Shown here piece after piece: positions 47,537-58,697 of a stretch of DNA of 64,000 nt. Position numbers and translations under genes: made by a program. Source of the DNA: Hymenopus coronatus (lineage: Eukaryota; Arthropoda; Insecta; Mantodea; Hymenopodidae); NCBI GenBank assembly GCA_030762935.1, contig CM060900.1, forward strand, positions 396,197,132 through 396,261,131. The letters run 5' to 3'. Below the pieces are notes generated by a model that did no database searches, was not told the DNA's origin, and saw only the letters and a list, made by a program, of their open reading frames with translations. Within the stretch, counting starts at the first letter, position 1. Each line of letters starts with the position of its first letter.

Positions 47537-48027
47537 TACCACAAAAATGAAATGATGTGCTCACAAAAACCAGCATCGTCTTCATCATGTCGCAACATGT
47601 CGATGCAAAAGTCACGCCGTATGACCTTATCTTCTTCACTCATAAACTGCAACATCTGTAATCGGTAAGGCATCATGTGCAGTCGCTTCCGTAAGATTTT
47701 CCATACAGTTTGCTGTGGAATTTGTAATTGCATGCTTGCCCTAGATGTCGATTTCTGTCGGCTTCTTATGCAGGCAGAACGAACACGTTCAACGTATTCT
47801 TCCGAAACTCTTGGTCTTCCCGAGCTCTTCCCTTTGCACAAACATCCCGCTGTCTCGAATTTTCTATACCAGTCGTAGATTGACTGTCTAGTCGGTGGCG
47901 TTTTTTGGTGACGTGTTCTAAAATGTCGTTGGACAACAGTTGCTGATTGCGTTCTAGCAAATTCCGACACGCAATATGCCTTTTCCACAGGATTTTCCGC
48001 CATTTCAGCTTCTGCAACAACAAACAA
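47536..48027 (-). pseudogene. Mariner-like transposase, N-terminal DNA-binding part only
   Basis: The open frame of 163 codons probably starts at its second Met (MAENPVEK, residue 9). Residues about 10-60 form the first helix-turn-helix (ARTQSATVVQRHF ... SIYDWYRKFE), as in the DUF4817 type seen in many arthropod proteins. A GRPR linker at 70-73 precedes a second helix-turn-helix at about 78-115 (QQTVWKILRKRL). PYRLQMLQ...RRDFC follows, the usual lead-in to the catalytic domain. The frame ends at FCEHIIS, just before the first catalytic Asp would appear, where the loop joins the left arm. All three catalytic acids are absent. It could at most be a DNA-binding fragment. Confidence 0.85.
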
Positions 48028-48167
48028 ACCACTACAGCGTTACCAGTAGTAACAAACGAAACTTTGAGAGTTTCTCAACATACCTATAAAATGATTACGT
48101 TGCTATCTCTAATAGTTTTTGTTTTACATGCAGTTGAATTTGTCTATTTCTTTTGTAGTAACCCTGT

Positions 48168-48274
48168 ATATATGAATTCAAGGATATGCTTATGATGGGA
48201 AGAAAATTAATAAGTTTGTGTTTCTGAATTTCACAAACAATTTATATGTTAAGCATTGATATTTTATGACTGTT
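48168..48274. other. Right flank of the foldback
   Basis: Short AT-rich spacer, nothing recognised. Confidence 0.5.
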
Positions 48275-48440
48275 TCACCATGCGAGCCTACAATTGAGTA
48301 TCCTCATCGGCCCATGCCGATCGTTTTAATTGTGCCTAAAAGCGACAGTTTCATCTCGGAAGATTTAATGGAATGCAAAAGAACTGCGGAAGAACATTCT
48401 GACACTCCGGCAGCACTGACACGATCCTGGCACTTGATAG
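48275..48440 (+). mobile_element. SINE-like repeat family H, plus strand, degraded
   Basis: AAAAGAACTGCGGAAGAACA followed by TTCTGACACTCCGGCAGCACTGACACGATCCTGG (about 48380-48432) aligns by eye with the 3' segment at 35491-35555. The upstream part is too worn to show promoter boxes. Confidence 0.5.
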
Positions 48441-49518
48441 CTTCAGTAACATACAAGCAATTTCATGTTTCCCTGTTTACTAGCTAATGGCCACGTAGTT
48501 GATCGCTCTCAATTGTACATATATCTTTTTTATTCGAACTCTTCTTTTTGGGTCACCTAAACAGATATCTCTTGAGAATATTGTGCACGATTGTATTACT
48601 GAATTTATATGAAAATGTACATGTTTTTCTTGTGGTGTGTAATTATCTGTGGGGAAAATGTGCAATATTACCAATATTGCGCTAATTTTTAAAATTACTT
48701 AAGTAATATCTCGTTTGTCTGCTTTCAACCAATGATTAAACCTGTCACTTTTGATTCACTAATATAGACACACCTGATTTTGCTTTTCTATCCCTTGGAA
48801 CTTCACTCCAGATATATAATCCCCATCTTTGAAGTTTTTTCCGTTATTGAGATTGCCATGTTAACGAAAACTAATAAAATTCGTTGCAAATATCTCTTTA
48901 ATTTCTTCCCCTAGCATACCTGTTAAACTTTTAAGATTCCAGGTTACCACTATTGAAATCCGTTGTCAAAGCCAATGTCTGTATCCATATTTTGGCCCGG
49001 ATTTCAATTTATATTAGGTAACTTAGCAATTTATTTTATAACGTGTAGAAAAATTGCACATATTTGAAAATCCAAATCACATTAAGGATTTGGACAAAAT
49101 AGGATATAGGTCTGTGAGAGAGCAACAGTAGTGGTAGTTAATCCCACAGAACCGCATCAGAATAACTAGATCCGGGGTTTCCTCGCAAACGGATCGGTAG
49201 AATATCCGTTCATAAGCGATTCCGTTATCCGGAGGAAAATGATCCGGAGCTGGGATATACGGATGCATTTCCAAATAAACGGAAGTCTAATCGCTGTAAT
49301 CATTTATCAGATCTATTGTTATTCTTTGGGAGCTTATCAACCTATTATGTTTTTGGTTTAGAATTTTCATATTTAGGACATATTGTTATTAATTCAACAT
49401 CTTCTCATGCTAAAATGGCATCGTTACAAATGTAAGCCCAAAAGATGAAAGGGTACCTCCGATATGAAGCTAAACGATGAATTTTTCATCCTAGAACTAA
49501 GAATAAATATATAATTTT
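48441..49518. other. AT-rich DNA, nothing recognised
   Basis: No gene was recognised. A 65-codon minus-strand frame (49077-49274) has no family resemblance. Confidence 0.45.
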
Positions 49519-49568
49519 GTGGTGGTGGTGGTGGTGGTGGTGGTGGTGGTGGTGGTGGTGGTGGTGGT
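49519..49568 (+). repeat. (GGT)n microsatellite
   Basis: About 16 units, abutting the 3' end of the minus-strand family E SINE. Confidence 0.97.
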
Positions 49569-49800
49569 ATTATTTAACACCCAAATTTCGTATATGCAGC
49601 GCCACAAACGGTGAACACCAATGATACATGGATGATAATTTAGAAAGGAAATTTGAAAAGAAAACATTTCATCTGCCTAGGTTCAGAATACCTTGGAGGT
49701 ATTTAACAGTTATGAGGACTGAGAAAATCAGAAAACGCTCAGTCAGTTTGGATGGTTCTGGTTGAATTTGAACCGCGATCCTCCCACTATCATGTACGTT
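49569..49800 (-). mobile_element. SINE-like repeat family E, minus strand
   Basis: The 3' end (TATTTAACACCC on the plus strand, about 49571) starts right after the (GGT)n tract. The B-box-like GCGGTTCAAATTC lies on the minus strand near 49766-49778. It is colinear with 36010-36244. Confidence 0.6.
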
Positions 49801-51193
49801 GTTTTATGCGTATATGCTTAACCTTTCCGGAGAAAGGTTGAAGTACCTGCTTTATGTAAGCCGAAAATATCAGACGGTCTGAATATAAAATACAACTGAT
49901 TCTGGAGTTTCCTTCAGGTTGCAAGAGCAGCTGTCTGAAATTCACAGATAACGAAACTCTTCGAACCAGATTAATATTTCGGAACATAATCGATCTTAGT
50001 AGTTCTTAGACGCGAGGAAGGAACGAGGTAATAAGGCAGACCAGACAACGTCAGAGTAAGCGACTGGTTAGCGCACAGGTAAGGGCTTCCAATCACTGAC
50101 CATAGCTAACTGCTCAAAACACGTTACCAAACATGAAATAAAATACATTTCATAACATAACAAAATAAAGAAAAAGAATAACCAACTTCAAAATACCCTT
50201 GAATATGACCCTGGCTCAAACCTTCTCAATTTCTAAGAAGCAGATCACCACATACAGATAACCTCGTAATTTTAGCGCGTTTGAAGTTCTACTTATTTTT
50301 TCATCTACGTTTTCTTAAATATTCTGTAGTTTCAGTTAAAGCTTAAGGTTGAATTATGGCACCAGACTTGGAAAACGCAAATCCATAAGTTTTCTTGTGA
50401 AACTCTATCCACCGCTATGTAATATGAAACGACAATATGTTAAATTTAACCTCCACTACTTTGCTACCTTTATTTAGGTGTATAAAACAAATTTACTAAA
50501 ACAGAATGCTTTGAATAGAAAAAAAAAGATCGCAGTTAAACTAAAGACATATTAATACCTCGTTTACCAAGGGTCTAATGTCACGCATTAATTCACAAAC
50601 TTAACCCAGTTTCAAAATTACAGTATCTAAACGAATGTGAAACAAAAACAGGTATACATATATGAAATGTTTCTTTCTGCAAGAATCCATTTTGTTAATT
50701 GTTCACAATCTGAGTAACATAGTGGCAATAATACGGTGCTGCAATATTCAGTCTTTCTCAGTCCATCATACAGTCACGTGTATCTTGAACTTCTGTTCAT
50801 TTCATATGTAGTTGTTCGACCCACTTCACATTATTCACGATAAATGTTACCTTAGAAAGAATTTCCAATTAAGCTGCAGGGGCTTAGCTATATGAAACTT
50901 ACTCAAAACAACATTCGACTTCTTATATCAGAAGTCGTCAAACCTGTTTCGACAGATGATGCAATTCGTGTCAAATGTAGAAGTTCTCTATGAAATATTT
51001 TGAAAACATCGTCAAAAAGCTATTTGACGATGAGCTTGCAACTTTACTGTATTAAGGTTTTACTCTTTTCTTCTGAAAATAGAAATTCAGTCCGGATGAA
51101 GAGGACCTCGTAGGCTATTTACAAAGAGCTCCAAATATGCAATGTATTCCTCGCCTCATTATCTCAACATAGCATATTTTAACCACAATTGGT
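49801..51193. other. AT-rich DNA, nothing recognised
   Basis: No gene or repeat was recognised. Confidence 0.45.
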
Positions 51194-51330
51194 ATCACTT
51201 GTCGTTTCGCCCGAGACTTCGCCGGCCATCTTCGGAGGATAATGACTCTTGCTGGTTGTGTTCATTACAACTGAGTACACCAATAAGAATCAGTATCCTC
51301 CGAATATGCCCGGCGGAAACGACAGGTGAT
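51194..51330. repeat. Second inverted-dimer foldback
   Basis: Left arm 51194-51250 and right arm 51285-51330 are inverted copies around a 34-base centre. Both read, outward, AAGA-TCA-TATCCTCCGAA, then GCC...GGC, then GAAACGAC and AGGTGAT or AAGTGAT. The left arm carries about 11 extra bases (GCCCGAGACTT) in the middle. The order CCGAAGA, short hairpin, GAAACG parallels the unit in the palindrome at 21.2 kb. The 92-codon open frame across it is not a gene. Confidence 0.7.
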
Positions 51331-53035
51331 TATTTATCTACTAGACTACGGCTTACAAACCCGAAAATCACATTCCATTGGATTAACGCCGACCGCGAAA
51401 GCCTAAGCATGTTTACTTAAATGTTTCTCAAACGTGAAGACAATTCGTTTTATCTCTCTTTTGTTTTACCGTTGAACTTTGCAAAGAGTACAGAATTTTA
51501 AATATTCTTATCGACCCCAGACTATTACTTTAGCCTAGTATACATATTCCTTATTTCCCTTCCACTTAGAGGAAAACAAGTAATAAGGTTAATTCTCCTA
51601 AAGTTTGTCTGGATTAGCATGACGAATAGGCAGATAGAAGAATAAGCTTTTGTAAGAATGGTTTGTCACTGAATAGGTAAAGAAAGTCATGTGAATGTAA
51701 CACATCAGAATTGTTTACCTTTTTATTTGCGATGGCTGCAGACATGTTTGATATGCATTTATTACAGCAACATTTTAAGCAATTGGTCACTGATATAAAC
51801 TGACGGAGAAATAGATATGTGTACTCACCAGGACGCTCAGTAATAGCGTTGGTAATGTTTAACTTCGAAGTTTTTCCTGCATCAAATCAAAATCCACCAC
51901 AATTTCAGATACTACAATACCAAAAATTACTCTAATGCATATAAAACAATTTTGTAAACACCCCAAACAAAAGAAAGTAACATTTAAAAAAAGGCTTGGT
52001 AACAAATATTGGCACGAATGAGATTTTTAATTTGGGATTTACTCTTCCATTTGACATTTTTTTTATTTTAGACGCATCGACCATGTTGTACTGTGAATTC
52101 TAAACCACTTCACAGAAAAACAACTCCTTAAATTCATACTTTCTCCCGTATAGGAAGAAAATACAGTTCATCTTTTAGCAGAAGCTTTGCCTAGCTGTTA
52201 AATATGGCCTTTTCTGTCGTTGCAGTGTTATTTTCCTCAGAAAATATTGTTGGTAAAAGTCGAGGTAAACTGGAACAAGAACAGTGACATTAATAAATAA
52301 ATTGCCTGTTTTCTCAGTAAATACTACAGATAGCATAATTAAGTTTTGACATGATATAAACACATTAACCATTTAATGGATCTAAGTGTTAAGTTCGTTA
52401 TTGTATAAACAATTCCTGATAATATTTCATATGTCTTAGATCTATAAAAAATCGTATCCTACTTGATAAACCATTTTAGCGTAGTACCAGTGAACTTAAA
52501 AGCTAGGCATCTCAAAAGCATGCGCAGAGTTATAACGAGAGATGATAGAAACTAAGGTTACAATGTTGTGTTTCTTCTTTCACAGTTAGCTTATTAGTGT
52601 ACGATAATTCTAAGTATACCAGCTTCAGCCTACTACTTAACTTTGGGAAATCACTTTCATAGAGCTAAATATACCTCGTACATCCCCAACCAAAGAGAAA
52701 ATAAATTGTCAGAGACAAACCCTGCTCATTAAAAATAGACAGTCAATTTTTCTGATAACTGTTTACTTCAAGCTTACAGAAAAAATTAGCTTCATTATAG
52801 TAATAGCATTTCCTGTAACAAGAACAAAATAAATGCAAGTGGCCGATCCGGACCGTTCTGCGTTTTGTTTATCAAGCTATAGCACTCCGTTTTATTCACA
52901 TTAAAATCTCAATATTCTCTAAGAAAAGGCACCTTTTTTATTATTCTAGAGTAGAGAGGTTTTTGTCGGTCATACACTATTTTTTTCGTTTTCAGTTTAC
53001 CCTCACCATATTTTAGGACTCACAACCAGCTAGGA
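51331..53035. other. AT-rich DNA, nothing recognised
   Basis: No gene or repeat was recognised. Confidence 0.45.
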
Positions 53036-53331
53036 ATCTACAAGCGGATGCCTGGGGGTCAGAAGCTTGTGGGGAAGCCAACGGCAGAAACCACAGAATG
53101 GAGAACCTGGAACGAGCGGTTGGCCCGTAGCCAGGCATGACCTTGAGGAAGTGGATGATGTGAAATGTAAGCGAAATGGATAATAGTAGACGTGGAATGA
53201 GTGCCGGAGGAAACCGGAGGACCCGGAAAAATCCCACCCTGACGCCGCTTCATCCACCTAAAATCCCATATGCGGGCCACATAGGTGACTGGCGAGCGCG
53301 ATCCATCCACTCGGTCAATGCGTCGCCACAT
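53036..53331 (-). mobile_element. SINE family C, minus strand
   Basis: Landmarks in order on the plus strand are CTACAAGCGGATGCC (53038), CCTGGAACGAGCGGTTGGCC (about 53106), the worn core GGACCCGGAAAAATCCCACC (about 53218) and the head near 53290-53331. The B box is lost. Four overlapping open frames across it are by-products. Confidence 0.72.
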
Positions 53332-54569
53332 TTTTTAAAAAAAATAATTAGTACTACTAGGACATGTTTTGTAATTTCTTCCACTTGGATAAGAATATTT
53401 ATTTTCTAAAAAAAACACTCGTTGTACCAAAAGTTTAACCAGTCAATTTGTTACAAAGGTATGTAGGGATATAATTTTTAAAAATGTGCCTGTAGTTCAG
53501 TATATAGAGGAGGAGATATGTTTTTATTTTAGAAAATTAAATAAATTGATTAATAAATCCAGAATCAGAAGATATTCGTGATGGAAACTTAGTATGGATA
53601 TCTCTTTTTTTGTCATTAATCTCTGTACAAATAATGACAGCTCTGCTCTAGCTTTAATACAATAGAAATCATTTTTATCATTTCTGTATCCTCTTGAAAT
53701 TGCATTCAACTCATAAAACGGACCATCCTTTTGAGTTCTTCAATAATATCTTTTGAACCGACTTCTATAGCAGGTTTATGTTCCATAAATGGTAAGAATA
53801 AATTATCCAGACATTATTGTCTCATAGTAGATCTTATTTAGTTTTAGCTTCTGCCTATCAGTTTCGGTTGCATTAAGTTAAGGAGACCAATCTCTCAATC
53901 CTCCAAAACCCAAAGTATTTCGTTGTTTGTTTCGAATTGCGTGCCACATGTTATGCCATATAAGAAAATGTGATTGTAAGGTTTGGAGCATAAATGTTAA
54001 ATCGTTCCTCGACTATGCATTTTAAAGCTCACATTGAACTTATATTATAAAAACACACTTTGCCGTGCAGGATTTTTAATAATTAATCAACCTTTCATTT
54101 TCATGTTCCTTGTTTACCTATAAAACAACTTTACACTGAAAAATGTTTTTAAATTAGTTGGCTTTGGCAAAAACTGTATGAATATCAAACTGATGTTGGC
54201 GGCATTACATATTTACCTAGATTAATAACTGCGTAGCAAGTTAGGAAATTTTAGGCAACCTTTTTGCGAAGTTTCACTTTGATAATTTAAACGCTGCATC
54301 TTAAAGACCATTCTAAATACTGAAGAATTTCTAATATTACAAATCCCACAGCGGAAATTTTACTCATAAAGCTGGCCTGTATCATCATCATCTTCAATAG
54401 GATCAATAATTTCATTTATTGTATATTTTATTGAGCAGTGTGCATAATCAAAATACATGAATAAAAACTGATTAATCTAGGTGCAGAAAATGTTGCAAAA
54501 CCATTTCCAAAAGTTTTGGAAACATCTGGTATGTTACATTCGCATAAATTTCTCTACCTATTTTGCTAC
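53332..54569. other. AT-rich DNA, nothing recognised
   Basis: A run of A lies at about 53336-53344, beside the head of the SINE. No gene was recognised. Confidence 0.45.
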
Positions 54570-55067
54570 AAACTATTCTATTGTCCTCCGTGGCTTAGGG
54601 GTAACAAGCTGCCTGTGGTTCCCAACGTCGCAGGTTCAACCCCGGAGGAGAGTGAAGATCTTTATCTTGCTTCATTTGGAAGGGAAGTGAAGCGGTTTTT
54701 TTTGTAGTGTTTAACGCCCGCTTTTACTACAATGGCACCGCAGGAGATACATGGAATGAAGATGGACCACCGATGGAATGCGATGGCGGGGGAAACCGTA
54801 GAAAACCCGCCCCTGCGCGGCTTTGTACACCACAAATCTCATGCGGTCACTTGGGATCGAACCCGGCCCTCGGCCACGGCGCGGCCTGTAAAGCCGTTGA
54901 CCCTGTGTCGAAGATTTACGCCGCATAAAAGAGTCTCAGGCTTGATTAAAAGGCCTCTGAGCAAAATTAAGATTCTTTCATGCCCAATATTAAATGGGAC
55001 TCTGAGAGCCACAGCACATAAAGAGTGTCCATAAATAAAACTCAAGTTAATTTAGTTAAACTATTCT
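54570..55067 (+). mobile_element. SINE family A, plus strand, interrupted by a family B SINE
   Basis: The head GTCCTCCGTGGCTTAGGGG starts at about 54583, with B-box-like CAGGTTCAACCCC (about 54631-54643). The body up to GGAAGGGAAGTGAAGCGG is followed by the inserted family B SINE. The A body resumes at GTAAAGCCGTTGACC (54888) and runs to CCATAAATAAAACTC. AAACTATTCT is repeated at 54570-54579 and 55058-55067, enclosing both parts. Removing the insertion leaves an A element colinear with 9718-10007, so family A landed here first. Confidence 0.88.
54696..54887 (-). mobile_element. SINE family B, minus strand, nested in family A
   Basis: Plus-strand T run (54696-54702), then the complement of the family B end (AGTGTTTAACGCCCGC), then the complement of the core (GGAAACCGTAGAAAACCCGCC). 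The head is at the right: on the minus strand GGCCGCGCCGTGGCCGAGGG with B box GGGTTCGATCCC (about 54857-54868). GTGAAGCGG (54687-54695) and GTAAAGCCG (54888-54896) are the two copies of the 9-bp target. The right copy keeps the family A sequence. Confidence 0.88.
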
Positions 55068-55079
55068 TATAAGCGCTTA

Positions 55080-56240
55080 TTTTTCTATGTTATGGTAATC
55101 GAGATAAACATTAGCAGAAATGGATTCAGTTCATATTTTCCTACAGGTACACTAAGCTAAAGCGTTAGTAAAATATTTTAGGAGCTGGTGGCTATGTGTT
55201 GTGTTTACTCTGCATGACTGGGATGAATAAAAACGAATGACGACTTCTCATTTGGGAAAACTAATAGTGTCCAGAAATTTAGCAGAAGCTAAAAACAAGG
55301 AACATCTCTGAGTTGGTCAACTCCACAAAAAACTGTGTTTGACATAAGTTGTGTGCGTTAACGAGATATACAGTTTTATGTACTAGGGGTTTGCCTATAT
55401 CTTGTGGTTTACTAGATATACTAAGGTCATCCATAAGGAAGAGGACTTCAGAGGATATTCCCAGAAAATTCAGGGTATTCTACTTGTGATCTAAAATATC
55501 TTTAGTATGTGGTATTTTAATCAAAAGCATTAGAGCTATGTTTGAGAAAATCTAAAATTACACTAAATTTTGCATGTAAAGGGTAGTTGTAGGGCGGGAG
55601 AAATGTCCTGAGAATCTCTGTGTTGCATCCTTAGAAGATACTTGCCTAGTCACTTTACCCTCCTCTTACGACGGACTTGCACCGCTAGAACTTACATATG
55701 TTTGCCTAAAGTTCAGAAACCTGTCAAGGAGCAGACAAATGAGGTATTTGGAACAGGGGATCGGACCATAGCCAGAGAGCGAGGAACACGACGATATGAA
55801 ATGACGACGAAGCGAATGAAATCAGAGCTGATGAGGAGCAATTGGTGGAATGAAATGCGGAACGAGAACCCGGAGAAAACCCACCCTGACGCCGCTTTAC
55901 CCACCACAATTCCTATGTGCGTTCCCCTTGGATGGAACCCGGGCCGCCTTGGTGACAGTTGAGCGATCTAATTGCTCGCCCACGGCACCAGCCATACTCG
56001 GAAGATACTGACTTAAATGCCTTGTTTGGTACCTAACCGAGTTTTTGTTTATCATTTATAGTGTTTACGCACACAGATATATATGCGCACAAGAACATTT
56101 TCTAGTTTCTTTGAATCACGGACCTCAAAACATTCATTTTTTGAAATGTTGTTATTGAAGTTCTGGGTGGAATGTAATGTTTGCATTCTCTACCTACTAC
56201 GTATATAGTATGTACATTGAAACTACGTTTGGAAACCATT
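55080..56240 (+). repeat. Dispersed repeat R1, copy 4 (plus), interrupted by a SINE
   Basis: Landmarks shared with copy 2 are AATCGAGATAAACATTAGC (55088), AAAGCGTTAGTAAAATAT (about 55160), CCCAGAAAATTCA (about 55460), TTTTAATCAAAA (about 55515), CATGTAAAGGGTAGT (about 55578) and GTTGCATCCTTAGAAGATACT (about 55622). The repeat then breaks for a family C SINE and resumes at GAAGATACTGACTTAAATGCC (56001), with TTCTCTACCTACTACG near 56190. It has no coding capacity. Confidence 0.6.
55634..56009 (-). mobile_element. SINE family C, minus strand, nested in R1
   Basis: GAAGATACT occurs at 55634-55642 and 56001-56009 and marks the insertion site, giving element limits 55643-56000. The head at the right has a B-box-like CCCGGGTTCCATCC on the minus strand (about 55928-55941). 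The core TTTTCTCCGGGTTCTCG lies on the minus strand (about 55862-55878) after TGTGGTGGGTAAAGCGG. The open frames here are by-products. Confidence 0.82.
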
Positions 56241-58459
56241 AGAAACAGCCTGAAATGTGCAACTGCGACCTCGGCTCATGTTCGTTATGGAACTCTGGGG
56301 GCTTCACTGCAATCGCAAAATATTTACACCGAAATTCTCTTAGTGAATCGAACATAAATTAAAAAGCCGGAATTCCATTTTTTTAGCAGTTTGTCCAATT
56401 TTCCCCTAACGCTCCCCTTATTCGTCACTGTCAGTTTAGAAGGGCTTTTTCATAACCCTTCCACACCTATGCAAACCAAGAAAGCGTGTGGAGAGCACTT
56501 GAAATCGATAATTCCATAAATTTGCAATGAGCACGTCAATTTTGTGCTTTGTGTCCATAAGTTCTTAGTTCCGTACTGCGAGGGTAAGGGGGGGTGAGTA
56601 TCGCGTAAAAAAGCGCTGAGGGATGCCATTCAAATGCTGATGAGCCGATGCACATTCAGTTATTTTATCAGCTGTGCCAAACAAAATTAGAGGGGCGGTA
56701 ATAGGGCACGACATCAACTGACGGTCGAATGGCTATGAATTGGGCGGACGTGGGGAAAGAAAAGGTAGATGGAGGCAAGGGCGCAGCTGTGTTGAGTAAT
56801 ATTGTCATCATTTCACCCCTGCAATGAACTGCCTGACTCGTGATCCACTCCAGGAAGGGTGGTGAACGTGCTGTATCCTGGATCACTGCTTGATAATAAC
56901 TCCTCAGATTAAAATCTATAATTCCATGAATTCCCTATTTCTGATAGCTATGCTTTTATCATTTTGTATCAGATATTTTAGTCTGAAATCTGTAGTAGGG
57001 AAAACTGAACTACAGTGAAATGTGCATGAAATAGTTTTCCGTCTATTTCTTTAGTCCTAATTTTAATTTAACTAATCTTGATCTCTTTCCTTATGAAACA
57101 TAATATCAATTATTTATTTTCTCGAATATTTATAATTCCTGTAATTCAGTTGCAGCCAACAACTTTAAGCCCTCCTTATAAGATTGCCTTCAGTTGCATG
57201 GGACTCGTTAATTGTTTCTTGAATACTACTAGCATTAGATCTCGGTTCATAGTTCATTTATTTCTACTATTGACACAAATACAATGTATGCTGTATTGAA
57301 ATGAGTGTTTTATACAGTAATTTGAGGGTTGAAAATGAATCCTACTCGGATCCTTCTCCTAAATGGCGGAAGAGTACGCTGCCGAAAGTAATTGGTGGAT
57401 TACTAAATAACGTTAAGGACACACGGTATATATATACAATTATAAAATATAATGAAAATAATTAATTCATTTAGCTACACATTTTTGTGTAACACTATAA
57501 GGTGTACAACTTTTTGGTCGTTTCTCAGTCTAAGAGGTTGTGTATTGCAGCTAAAATTATTCCCCGCATTGCTATACTAATTTATTAAATATGTGGCGTA
57601 AAATTTATGGTGAATTCTTTATGCATAATGCAAAAGTTTGGGGAATGTTTCGCTTCAGATATTAGAAACAAATTTCGGTAAAAATTGTCAAGCATGGCAT
57701 GCATTATAACATATAAAGGCTTCATGAGAAGGAGCCTAGAAAAGTGTACCTGATTATACCGCTACGAATTGCATTATACTATATGCATGCAATATTGATT
57801 TTTATCATATCTGTAATTTTACAAGGGCAATGTTTGGAAAAGATTTCTGTATTCAGTGTAAAAGATTCATTTAAGTATGTTAAATAGCGATTTTAGAAAC
57901 TTGAAATAAATGTTGGCACTAAAATAGCAGTCTAAAGCGACCAACATCCACCCAGTGCCCTTAAGGATACTATTAAAAACTATTTTGATTTAAACTATAC
58001 ATATATTTGCTTATATGCGAGTATAAATCAGAGTTCGTACGTGAAGATAAGCATCAATGGTTGAATAGTTGCAGATATACTGTATTACTGCTAACTTATA
58101 TGAGGCAGGCCAAAACAAATATTGATGGTAAGGTCAGTATGCCCAAGAGAATAAAAATCGACTTACAATGTGTTTTGATAGTCGTACGAATATTAGTCTC
58201 ACAGCTTTCATCTTTGTCCAGTCTTGTAATACAAACTAAGAGCAATCCGCTTAAAGATAGTGTATAATTTAAATGTTCCACAACTTTCCCTAAAAATGAC
58301 ACAGCATTCAGAATTTTTGTGATAGACACACATTTACCCTTTTGTATTGTATTAGAGTGCATGAGGCAGTAAAAAGTTTTGCTCGTAGGAACTATGTACG
58401 TTTTAGAAATTTGGTAAATGAATTTGAATGATATTTATGAAAGGTATTTAACTGATATG
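56241..58459. other. AT-rich DNA, nothing recognised
   Basis: A GC-richer patch at about 56580-56880 holds a 72-codon minus-strand frame with no recognisable domain. No repeat was matched. Confidence 0.42.
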
Positions 58460-58697
58460 GTTCTCGGTGTCCCATTCTTTATTTCGGCGTGAAAGATCCA
58501 TTAATTTTGCATAGTTGACTCTTTATCAGGCTTGGGGTTTTAAATCTACGACACGGCACCACCGGCTTTACTTCCTTACCGAAGGAAGCCATGGTAAGGA
58601 TCTCTACGCCCGAAAACATTCCTCGCCCTCTGCCGGGATTTAACCCGCAACCTTGGGAACCAGAGGATAGAATGTTACCCCTAGACCACGGAGGACG
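58460..58697 (-). mobile_element. SINE family A, minus strand
   Basis: The 3' end (TTCTTTATTTCGGCGTGAAAG on the plus strand, about 58475) and the body (CTTCCTTACCGAAGGAAGCC, about 58571-58590) are clear. So is the head at the right (minus strand GTCCTCCGTGGTCTAGGGG, about 58696; B-box-like GCGGGTTAAATCCC). No clear target duplication was found. Confidence 0.78.

Larger units (their letters stand above)
47281..48167 (-). mobile_element. Mariner-like foldback element
   Basis: The element is bounded by CAGGGTTACTACAAAAG at both ends in opposite orientation and flanked by TA-rich DNA (GAATATA at the left, TATATATG at the right), consistent with a TA target. The arms are long: 47281-47536 and 47910-48167 are reverse complements for about 256 bp. 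Both arms include the 5' end of the transposase gene. The single-copy centre (47537-47909) continues the gene from the right arm. The inner about 105 bp of each arm are identical by eye, while the outer about 150 bp differ at roughly 15 positions. With no catalytic domain, it could move only with help from another copy. Confidence 0.88.
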
